Positions 1 through 7,406 of a stretch of 39,151 bases of DNA are shown piece after piece; positions within the stretch are counted from its first letter, which is position 1, and the number at the start of each line of letters is the position of its first letter. Made by a program: the position numbers and the translations under genes. Under the pieces are notes generated by a model. It worked only from the letters and a program-made list of their open reading frames with translations. It did not search any database and was not told where the DNA came from. Location of the stretch: contig JABDBN010000009.1 of assembly GCA_013288625.1 (NCBI GenBank), positions 1 to 39,151 of the forward strand. The letters are read 5' to 3'. Source of the DNA: Alphaproteobacteria bacterium. Its GTDB lineage: Bacteria > Pseudomonadota > Alphaproteobacteria > Rickettsiales > Midichloriaceae.

Positions 1-118
1 AAAAAGAGATCCAAAACAATAAAGCTCAAACCGCCTAAGAAATACTTACAAACTCTTACTTGATAATAACCATGATATTGCTGTATTTTCAGAGGCAGCG
101 TCTTTTCAATGATTTATA

Positions 119-1666
119 ATGTTTGAATTTTTAATCAATACTCTCAGGCTAATTAAGCTTGCGGCCATTTGCGTTTATTTTGGCATCCCTTATCGTTTTC
201 TCAAACTGGCGTTTGTGAGGCATTTTTCCACTTCTAAAAACAGTAAAATCAATACTGAAAGACGGCTTAGCCAAGCTATCGTTCGGGCTTTACAGTATTC
301 GGGCCCCAGCTTTATTAAGCTCGGCCAGATATTATCTACTCGACCTGACTTAACCGGAGATATCTTTTCGGAAGAACTTTCCAAGCTACAGGATAGGCTA
401 CCGCCATTTTCTTTTAACGAAGTGAAAAAGAGTATAGAAACCGAACTGCAGGGCACTCTGAAGCAGAATTTTAAGGAGATATCTCCTGCACCTATTGCAG
501 CTGCTTCCATCGCTCAGGTGCATAAAGCAGTCACCCTGGAAGGTGATGTAGTTGCGATAAAGGTTTTGCGCCCAAATATCGAACGTAAATTTGCCAAAGA
601 TCTGAAATTGTTCACATTTATCGCAGATATTATCTCAGTGTTTTTCCGTAGTACATCAAGGCTAAAGCCGCAGGAAGTTATAAAAACTCTGGCTGACACC
701 ATAAAATTTGAACTGGACTTGCGCTTTGAAGGAGCATCAGCCGATACAATCCGGGAGAATTGCAAGGATGATAGCAACATCCGCATTCCCAAGATCTTCT
801 GGCAATACACAGGCAAACGGGTGCTGACTATGGAGTGGGTGGACGGCATAGCCATACATGATCGGGACAAGCTGATCGAAGCCGGACATGACCTGCATGA
901 AATTGCCAAAAGGCTGGCGGTAACTTTCTTCAATCAAGCCTACCGCGACGGTTTTTTTCACGCCGATCTCCATCCTGGCAACATCTTTGTCGACGCTGAT
1001 GGCAACATCGCCCTGGTTGATTTTGGCATTATTGGAATTCTCGATCACTCTGACCGCCTCTATATTGCTGAGATCCTCTATGGTTTTATTACTAGGGATT
1101 ATCAGCGGGTGTCAGATATTCATTTCTCCGCGGGCTATGTGCCTTTAACTCAGGATAGAATATTGTTCGCACTTGCGCTTCGGAGCATAGGTGAGCCCAT
1201 AGTCGGCTTGCCGGTGCACCGCATTTCAATTGGGCGCCTGCTTAAACAGTTATTTGAAGTCTCCAAAACTTTTGAGATGGAAACTCAGACCCAGCTGCTT
1301 TTGCTACAGAAAACCATGGTGACTATCGAGGGTGTCGGCATGAGCATCTACCCGGAAGTCAATATGTGGAAGCTTGCAGAACCCTGGATTAAGGAGTGGG
1401 CGGGTGATAACTTTGGCATTAAGGGCAAGTTCAAAAATTTCAGCGAGAAGATTAAACTTACCGCCAAGGAATTACCGCATGCCTTTGTGCGCATTGATAA
1501 TATTATCGCGAGGATGGAGACGGCTTTAACCAACAATAAACTTAGGGTAGATGCAGAAACCCGCAATATAGTAGCAAGTACAAAGTCCACCCCTCTTCGC
1601 TTTCTTGCGTTTGGTATTGGTGTAGGAGCCATAGCCGCTTTGTTCATTTTACGCTGGGTGCTATAG
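119..1666 (+). CDS. ubiB: UbiB-family atypical kinase/ATPase of ubiquinone biosynthesis
   Basis: UbiB supports ubiquinone (coenzyme Q) biosynthesis as an ADCK/ABC1-type protein-kinase-like ATPase; older annotations call it 2-polyprenylphenol 6-hydroxylase. The 515-residue product has the family hallmarks: the KxGQ motif at K67-Q70 (IKLGQ), the Ala-rich loop AAASIAQVH near 127-135 that replaces the kinase P-loop, the nucleotide-binding Lys in VAIK (K148), the catalytic-loop motif DLHPGN (D283-N288) and the metal-binding DFG at D301. The last ~20 residues form a hydrophobic membrane-anchoring helix. Length is normal for the family. The ATG at 119 has no strong Shine-Dalgarno sequence. The ubiE partner common in other bacteria would lie outside the window; the 118 bases upstream show no recognisable UbiE end. 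A palindromic repeat follows the stop codon almost directly. The family call is secure; the biochemical role follows from family knowledge. Confidence 0.95.
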   Translation: MFEFLINTLRLIKLAAICVYFGIPYRFLKLAFVRHFSTSKNSKINTERRLSQAIVRALQYSGPSFIKLGQILSTRPDLTGDIFSEELSKLQDRLPPFSFNEVKKSIETELQGTLKQNFKEISPAPIAAASIAQVHKAVTLEGDVVAIKVLRPNIERKFAKDLKLFTFIADIISVFFRSTSRLKPQEVIKTLADTIKFELDLRFEGASADTIRENCKDDSNIRIPKIFWQYTGKRVLTMEWVDGIAIHDRDKLIEAGHDLHEIAKRLAVTFFNQAYRDGFFHADLHPGNIFVDADGNIALVDFGIIGILDHSDRLYIAEILYGFITRDYQRVSDIHFSAGYVPLTQDRILFALALRSIGEPIVGLPVHRISIGRLLKQLFEVSKTFEMETQTQLLLLQKTMVTIEGVGMSIYPEVNMWKLAEPWIKEWAGDNFGIKGKFKNFSEKIKLTAKELPHAFVRIDNIIARMETALTNNKLRVDAETRNIVASTKSTPLRFLAFGIGVGAIAALFILRWVL

Positions 1667-1670
1667 ATAT

Positions 1671-1905
1671 TTAAAATTTAATATATTAACATTTGCGTAC
1701 TTGCTTTTTTAGTGTGACACTTAAAAACTCAGAATCGAGAAGTCTGCCCACTACTCGTCATTGCGAGCCCCACTTGGGGCGCGGCAACCCAGTCTTAACG
1801 TTTACACAATATTCACATAATTCACTCCAGCCTCGCAACTGGGTCGCCACGGAGCAAAGCTCCTCGCGATGACGGAAATTTGGCGCATTTCAGAGTAAAT
1901 TGCGG
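1671..1905. repeat. MITE-like palindromic repeat, copy 1
   Basis: This fills the 304-base gap between ubiB and the NlpC/P60 gene. The core (1756-1874) begins CGTCATTGCGAG and ends CTCGCGATGACG, so its ends form imperfect inverted repeats of about 37 bases. The 5' flank (1673-1735, including ACTCAGAATCGA) recurs before the copy at 38778. The 3' flank (TTTGGCGCATTT and following) recurs after the copy at 18310. No open reading frame is carried. The design resembles the short dispersed palindromes common in Rickettsiales genomes; the exact family name is unknown to me. Confidence 0.75.
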
Positions 1906-1970
1906 AGGCACAGCAACTGTACCTTGTCGATTTTTCCATCCTAACTATAATCTCTAATTAACATCCCCAT

Positions 1971-2402
1971 ATGACTCAATCTATCTGCACTGTAGCCAGG
2001 CAGTGGCTGGGCACGCCGTTTCATCGCCATGGCCGCTCTAAACAAATTGGTTGCGACTGCCTCGGCCTGATTATAGGCGTAGCGGCCGAACTCGACTTAA
2101 AAACCCGTTACGGCCAACCCCTAGTTGATCTCGACCGCAACAACTATCATTTAATCCATGATGGCACTATTTTACTGCAAGAACTCAACAATCACTTAAC
2201 TGCGTGTCAGCAGCCAGGTATAGGACAACTCGCCCTCCTCAGCTTTGATAACAACCCTCAGCATCTGGCAATCATCGTTGACTACCCGCATGCAGGAGAG
2301 CTCGCGATTATCCATGCTCATATGAGTGCAAGAAAAGTGGTGGAACACAGGCTTGACCTTGAGCTGCGCAAAACCTTGATTAGTACTTATGAATTTGGCT
2401 AA
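1971..2402 (+). CDS. NlpC/P60 peptidase of phage/GTA type
   Basis: A 143-residue NlpC/P60 cysteine peptidase of the small phage-type group found in tail regions of alphaproteobacterial gene transfer agents, where it is thought to cut cell-wall peptides during particle entry. Seen directly: the N-terminal WLGTPFH block, then GCDCLGLI with the catalytic Cys at C30, a His in the QHLAII strand (H98) and a third polar site in IIHAHMS (H115). Length matches the phage/GTA subfamily, and no signal peptide is visible, as expected for a particle component. No other tail gene adjoins it, so it is an orphan relic or a domesticated cell-wall enzyme. A second GTA-type gene lies at 11409-13028 on the opposite strand. 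Fold confidence is high; the GTA origin is inferred from subfamily resemblance. Confidence 0.82.
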   Translation: MTQSICTVARQWLGTPFHRHGRSKQIGCDCLGLIIGVAAELDLKTRYGQPLVDLDRNNYHLIHDGTILLQELNNHLTACQQPGIGQLALLSFDNNPQHLAIIVDYPHAGELAIIHAHMSARKVVEHRLDLELRKTLISTYEFG

Positions 2403-2462
2403 ATTAACCTTTAATTAATATCTAAATGGTAACCTTAAAATATCAACGAATTAGGGAACGAT

Positions 2463-5400
2463 ATGAAAGGTTCACCATCATGGCTATTAGAAAATGTTTT
2501 TAGAGATGAGGCGGTAACCGAGATTTTAGCATATCATAAAGATAAAACTCCAGAAGCAGCTTCGGCTCCTCTTAGCGAGGATGACTTGCATGCAGTAACC
2601 ATGTATATACGTGGTGTATTGGAAACTAAGCTCGGAATTAAGATTAGCTATCATGAATTTCAATCAAATGTCACAGAAACACTTCGTGAAATAGATAAAA
2701 TAGTAAGTGCTAATATTAAGATTGAGTATGATCAATCTGCGGAGAAAGATAAACTTGACTATCAGAGTGTACTTGTTAAAACACAGGGTGCTTTATCAAA
2801 CCCTGAAGTTGTGCCTTTAGTTGCTGAGCATCTATCCAATGTCTCTAAAGAAGCCGAATATATGATTAAGAAGCAGCTTAAGGAGCAATTGGCAGAAAAG
2901 CGCAGAAAGTTTGTAGAAAAGCATAAAGATTCCGTAGATGCTATTTCAAAATTACATAGAGACAGATTACCTGATGATAGATCAGCATTTACAAGCTTGG
3001 GCGAAGATAGCAAGACACAAGGTGTCTCAACAGGCTATTTAGCAACACGCCCCTCAAAGCCAGGAGACATAAATACCGAAACTTTTATGGTTAAAAAAGC
3101 ATCCAAAGTCCCTAATATTAGACAATACACTTTTGCAGAAAGAGTGGAGAAATGTAAAGAGATTTTTGAACAACTGAGTCCAGATTATAAAAATGGGGAA
3201 ATAGCCGCTGCCATAACAGCATCTGGCGTGACTGGCTATGAGACTGATCCAATAATAGCTTTAACTGATGCTATCAAATTAAAAGGAAATATTCAGAGTG
3301 ATGATCAATTTGAAACACTTGGAATTGCTGCAGTAGAATCATTCATGACTGATGTTACCAGTCGTCTACCATCAGAGAAGACGAGAATAAAGAAATTCAA
3401 CCCGCTAGAAATCTACAGTAGAGAAATTAAGAAAGGCAAATTTGACCCAGCAGGTAAAGATACTGTTAACAGAGATCGGAATAATACGACAACCTTTTTT
3501 TATGAATATTTGATGGCACTATTTTATGAAAGAATTCTTTATAACCGCACACCTACTTTAGCCGTAGTTGTAAATCCTGATCCTCAAGAAGCACTTTTTC
3601 GCTCAAAATTTCTTCCTGAATTTAAAACCGTAGCAGAATATACTGAAGATACTGATCCTTCAAAAGTGTCATTTGGCGATACAACGTTAACAGGTGTGAA
3701 AGGAGCTGCAAAACTGATAGCTGCTTTATTAGCTGGCGGCGAACAAGATAGACATGCTGGCAATATTGGGGTTATGACCGAGGAAGAGCTAGGAGTCAAA
3801 AAAAGTGTTTTTGCTAAAATTGATCATGGCTGGTCAACTACAATGTTATTTACTAATGGTGAAGATATGTGGACCAATTTTAATGTTGGTTGCAAGAAAT
3901 ATGAATATAAAGGAAACATAAGTATTAATATAAAAGAATTCCGGGAAGCTTTTGATCAAATTCTCATGCTCAAGAAAGAATATATCGCTGATCTTATAAA
4001 ATCGCGTCTATACGAATTAAAGCAAATGGGATTTGATCCGCGAGGCTTATCATTTCCGGAGTTTACTGATAATTTAGACTACAACTCGAAATCTAAAAGC
4101 TATTATATTGTTAAAGCGACTGGTTTGGATGCTGCCTATACTGAATTAGAAGGCCACATTTTAGCAAGGTTTAAGGCTCATCGGGTAGCCTTAAAAGAAT
4201 TTAGAGACCTTGTTGAACTCATAGAAATAACAAAGAAGAATGGCCAAGAGCCTACAACAGGATGGAGCGATGGAGAATGGCTTGTTAAAATGGATGGGAA
4301 ACATCCGATTGTATATGCAGCTGAAAATAATTGCACAGTTGGTGGCATGCCACCGATTGAATATGCTCTAAAAAACAACATTAAGATTGATAAGAAAAGT
4401 CCAATATTTTACGCAGCCAAAGAAGGTATAAGGATAAAGGGGCAGGATCCGATATTATACGCATACCAAAGCAACATTGAAATTGATGGTTCAAATGTAG
4501 CAGATGCATATGAGTTCGCAGCCAGAAATGGATTTAAAGTTGATTACCAAGACGCCATTTTATATTTAAAAAGCAAGAATAGGAAAATTGATGGATTAGA
4601 TCCAATAGAGTATGCGATTAAAAATGGCATTAAAGTTGATTACCAAGATGCTATTTTATATTTAAGAAAACAAAATAGGAAAATTGATGGATTAGATCCA
4701 ATACTCTATGCAGTTAACAATGGCATTAAAGTTGACGGCAAAGACCCTATTATATATCTAAAAATCCATAACGAAAAAATTGGTACATTAGATCCAGTAG
4801 ATTATGCAATTAAAAATGGTATTAAAATCAACGATAGTGACTTGATCAAATATCGCGAAGATATTGGTTTGGAAATTGAAGGATTAGACATAATAGAATA
4901 TGCGATGACAAAAGGTTTAAAAATTAACGATACTGACCCAATTATATATGCAATCAAGAATAGCTTAAACATTTTACAAACCGAGGAGAGTTATGACTAT
5001 GATGACATGAGCACTCAAACAAGTTATACTCGCAAAGATCCAATAGAATTTGTTCTAGAGCAGATTGGAAAGGGTATAAAAATTAAAATTAATGATCTGG
5101 ACCCAATTTTAGCTCTGCACGACATACATACGTATTACGGTAAAACCATGATAGAATATGCCGTTGTAAATGATATAGAAATTAATGGCGAGAGTGCACT
5201 TCCATATGCTATGAAAAAAGGCGTTACAATTAATGGCAAAGATCCAACTTTGTATGCTTATGGAGGGTCTGTGAAAATTGGAGATTTCTCAGCAATAGAA
5301 TATGCCGTATTAAACAACATTAAAATTAGTGGGTTAGAGCCAATTATATATGCAATATGCTATGGAGTAACCATTAATAAGCAAGATCCGACTTTATATG

Positions 5401-5747
5401 CCGTTGATAAGGGTATGAGAATAGGGAACCTCTCACCAATAGAGTATGCCATTGAAAATGCTGCAAAATATAATATAAAAATTAATGGCCAAGATCCAAA
5501 AGATTATGCTGCAGATCTGGTAAAACCTGTAGCCATACATTATGTAGACTCACCAAAAGCTTCTTCTCATGCTGAGCGGGTAGCAAAAACTACTCCGGTT
5601 AAAGAGTCACCAAAGGCAGCTTCTCATGCTTCGCATACAGAGCACGTGACTAAGTCATCACCAGTTAAAGGCTCACCAAAGGCAGCTTCTCATACTGAAC
5701 AAGTTACACAAGCCACTCCGGTCAAAGGCAAAGGGCAAGAGCATTAA
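2463..5747 (+). CDS. Large kinase-like protein with C-terminal 16-residue repeats; putative effector
   Basis: A 1094-residue protein that I do not recognise as a named family. It starts at ATG 2463 behind AGGGA. Residues 1-200 are charged and helical. A lipid-kinase-like signature follows: a candidate ATP-binding Lys in FMVKKA (K211/K212), a helix near 345-355, the catalytic-loop pattern DRHAGN (D429, H431, N434) and a metal-binding-like IDHG (D454). DRHxxN followed by hhIDxG is the arrangement in phosphatidylinositol 3/4-kinases and related folds. Residues 615-1018 hold about 23 units of a 16-residue repeat with consensus DPIxYAxxNxIKIxGx. A tail (1030-1094) has three ~20-residue repeats with S/T-P-V-K motifs. 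There is no signal peptide or membrane segment. It converges on the neighbouring gene with a six-base gap. A secreted host-directed kinase is a plausible inference, not shown. Confidence 0.7.
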   Translation: MKGSPSWLLENVFRDEAVTEILAYHKDKTPEAASAPLSEDDLHAVTMYIRGVLETKLGIKISYHEFQSNVTETLREIDKIVSANIKIEYDQSAEKDKLDYQSVLVKTQGALSNPEVVPLVAEHLSNVSKEAEYMIKKQLKEQLAEKRRKFVEKHKDSVDAISKLHRDRLPDDRSAFTSLGEDSKTQGVSTGYLATRPSKPGDINTETFMVKKASKVPNIRQYTFAERVEKCKEIFEQLSPDYKNGEIAAAITASGVTGYETDPIIALTDAIKLKGNIQSDDQFETLGIAAVESFMTDVTSRLPSEKTRIKKFNPLEIYSREIKKGKFDPAGKDTVNRDRNNTTTFFYEYLMALFYERILYNRTPTLAVVVNPDPQEALFRSKFLPEFKTVAEYTEDTDPSKVSFGDTTLTGVKGAAKLIAALLAGGEQDRHAGNIGVMTEEELGVKKSVFAKIDHGWSTTMLFTNGEDMWTNFNVGCKKYEYKGNISINIKEFREAFDQILMLKKEYIADLIKSRLYELKQMGFDPRGLSFPEFTDNLDYNSKSKSYYIVKATGLDAAYTELEGHILARFKAHRVALKEFRDLVELIEITKKNGQEPTTGWSDGEWLVKMDGKHPIVYAAENNCTVGGMPPIEYALKNNIKIDKKSPIFYAAKEGIRIKGQDPILYAYQSNIEIDGSNVADAYEFAARNGFKVDYQDAILYLKSKNRKIDGLDPIEYAIKNGIKVDYQDAILYLRKQNRKIDGLDPILYAVNNGIKVDGKDPIIYLKIHNEKIGTLDPVDYAIKNGIKINDSDLIKYREDIGLEIEGLDIIEYAMTKGLKINDTDPIIYAIKNSLNILQTEESYDYDDMSTQTSYTRKDPIEFVLEQIGKGIKIKINDLDPILALHDIHTYYGKTMIEYAVVNDIEINGESALPYAMKKGVTINGKDPTLYAYGGSVKIGDFSAIEYAVLNNIKISGLEPIIYAICYGVTINKQDPTLYAVDKGMRIGNLSPIEYAIENAAKYNIKINGQDPKDYAADLVKPVAIHYVDSPKASSHAERVAKTTPVKESPKAASHASHTEHVTKSSPVKGSPKAASHTEQVTQATPVKGKGQEH
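4305..5516 (+). repeat. Coding tandem array of 16-residue (48-base) repeats
   Basis: Residues 615-1018 of the kinase-like protein consist of about 23 consecutive units, most exactly 16 residues long, each opening P-I-x-Y-A and closing I-K-I-x-G-x-D. A few units carry insertions, notably after residue ~840 (ILQTEESYDY). Adjacent units differ by many substitutions, so the array is old rather than a recent slippage product. Two neighbouring pairs near 4545-4690 are much more alike at the DNA level, suggesting a later local duplication. Confidence 0.85.
5550..5744 (+). repeat. Coding repeats of an S/T-P-V-K tail
   Basis: The last 65 residues of the kinase-like protein contain three related segments built from SPKAASH and TPVKG/SPVKG words, separated by His/Glu/Val/Thr-rich linkers. 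The tail is low-complexity and probably unstructured. The S/T-P-V-K words match the eukaryotic proline-directed kinase consensus S/T-P-x-K. Confidence 0.75.
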
Positions 5748-5753
5748 ACCCGG

Positions 5754-7322
5754 CTAAGCAAAGAGGGCCAATGTTCTGGGATAGTTACTGTGATTAGTTT
5801 GTTTGCTAAATGGAACTACCGTAAGGGTACCAATTGTTTCTTGTATTTTATCCATAGCAACCCAAGCTCTTTCATAGGGATAAACACGATTTAATGCGTA
5901 AGCTACATCTTCTTGCCCAGTCACCTTTTGACCAAGTAGTCTGGCATCAAGGTTAGGCCTAAGTGAAAACACCTGTTTTCCTGGATCCAAGCATTCAACA
6001 TAGCCATTTGGATTTGCTACCTCATTATGAGCTCTATTTAAAGTTGTTGTGAACTCATTAAAGTGGCGGGCTTTAGGATTAGCCACCACCCCATAGGTTG
6101 CCTCAGATTGCGCAAAAGGATAAAATGGAACCAAAGGCTGGTCGGTGTAATCAGGAACCCGAATTACAGGCAAATCCTCATTAGCTCGCGCTACATGTTG
6201 AGGTAAGTGTTTAGTTTCAGCCTGAGGAGCTACTGGTTTTTGTTTCTTAACCCTCCTATTGCTTTGCTGTGGTAAGGCATATTGATGGGATTCAGGAGCT
6301 TCCTCACCCTCACGTCTCTCCTTACCTTTTAGTCGTTTCCTAGCAGCTGGCTGGGTTGGCGCATGTGCTGGCTTCTGAGCTCGCCCTTTAAATGTGCTAT
6401 TATAGAAAGGATCTCTAGCATCACTGATAATATTGACTTTTTGTAACAAACCCATTCCTAAGTCTATTGCTAACCGACCTAAACACCATCCCGCTTCACA
6501 CATCAGTAAGCGGGTTACAAAATGTGCTGGTGTTAAAACCGAGTAGCTATATGACGATTCATATTCTAGGTGTGTAAATCTACATACTTCAACATTGTGA
6601 CGGATGGTGAAAGCATTTGCTAAGGACTTAAATTCTTGTGGATCACTTGAAGTGAAATAGACCGAGGATAAAAACAGTCCGGTTAAATCTAGAAGCAAAG
6701 TGCTGCTGATGTTCTTAAGTGAGCTTAAGCAACAATTAAGCAAAGAGTTCTTAAAAATAAATTCTTTAGTAGTGGATATTAAATCTATTTCTCTTATTTT
6801 ATTTGACCACTTATTGCTTAATACATAAGGAGATAGACTGGTTAATAATGACACTATGACTAATTCAGTAGAAATATAGCCCATATAAGACATTATAGCG
6901 AATGGTGCTAATGCGGTAAATGCAGTTAAAATGAATTTTGTAGATTTCCTATAGTTAGATAAAGCGATCTTATGCTGTAAGCTAATTGATAAGATATGAA
7001 GCATCCGATAGCACGCAGATAGAACCATTAGATGCTGGAATTTATCAAAGACACTCATTACATTATAAGCCGAAGCCATACGCTTGTTTATAGCGTGATC
7101 TATTGCTTTAGTATAATCTGATTGAGTAGCTGAATTTGTTTCCGCAGCAGACAACATATCAAGGAATTCGTTATTTCCTATTACTGGCAGCCAGTGGTTG
7201 CTATTTATTTTATCCCTCAAATAACCAACCAGATCATCGCTCGGCGAACTGATTATCGTAGGCTCAAGTAGATAACCAAAAATATTATTACTCGGTGTAA
7301 ATATCGGTGTACAGGTTTTCAT
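5754..7322 (-). CDS. Paralogous membrane protein, family A, copy 1
   Basis: A 522-residue protein of unknown function. ATG 7322 is preceded by AAGG at a normal distance. The N-terminal ~110 residues are soluble. A hydrophobic pair near 130-170 (FILTAFTALAPFAIMSYMGY and the next helix) precedes the family motif IREIDLISTTKEF. More hydrophobic stretches follow near 195-225, then WCLGRLAIDLG near 270. A Lys/Arg/Pro/Gln-rich linker (about 310-375) leads to a C-terminal domain with TYGVVANPK and LDARLLGQKVTG. The protein aligns end to end with the gene at 7407-8954 and, more distantly, with 29480-30961. The N-terminus (TCTPIFTP) is not a signal peptide. A membrane protein with a cytoplasmic or secreted C-terminal domain is likely; I cannot name a function. 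Confidence 0.8.
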   Translation of the reverse strand: MKTCTPIFTPSNNIFGYLLEPTIISSPSDDLVGYLRDKINSNHWLPVIGNNEFLDMLSAAETNSATQSDYTKAIDHAINKRMASAYNVMSVFDKFQHLMVLSACYRMLHILSISLQHKIALSNYRKSTKFILTAFTALAPFAIMSYMGYISTELVIVSLLTSLSPYVLSNKWSNKIREIDLISTTKEFIFKNSLLNCCLSSLKNISSTLLLDLTGLFLSSVYFTSSDPQEFKSLANAFTIRHNVEVCRFTHLEYESSYSYSVLTPAHFVTRLLMCEAGWCLGRLAIDLGMGLLQKVNIISDARDPFYNSTFKGRAQKPAHAPTQPAARKRLKGKERREGEEAPESHQYALPQQSNRRVKKQKPVAPQAETKHLPQHVARANEDLPVIRVPDYTDQPLVPFYPFAQSEATYGVVANPKARHFNEFTTTLNRAHNEVANPNGYVECLDPGKQVFSLRPNLDARLLGQKVTGQEDVAYALNRVYPYERAWVAMDKIQETIGTLTVVPFSKQTNHSNYPRTLALFA

Positions 7323-7406
7323 GATTCGACCTTAATTATATAATTAATTTACCGGCAATTATAATAAAAATTAATAGATTAGTCAAGAAATCCTTATGTC
7401 TCTTGC

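Noticed and set aside
1..118. End of an upstream gene (frame 1 open to TGA at 61-63) or a 15-codon frame overlapping the ubiB start
   Set aside because: The ~20 codons show no family match (not UbiE-like), and the 15-codon frame has no ribosome-binding site.
4305..5516. CRISPR array or satellite DNA suggested by the regular 48-base spacing
   Set aside because: The repeats lie in one long open frame with codon-level divergence and are conserved as protein, not as DNA.
7333..7346. Perfect palindrome TAATTATATAATTA upstream of family A copy 1
   Set aside because: It consists only of A and T in AT-rich DNA, where such palindromes are expected by chance.
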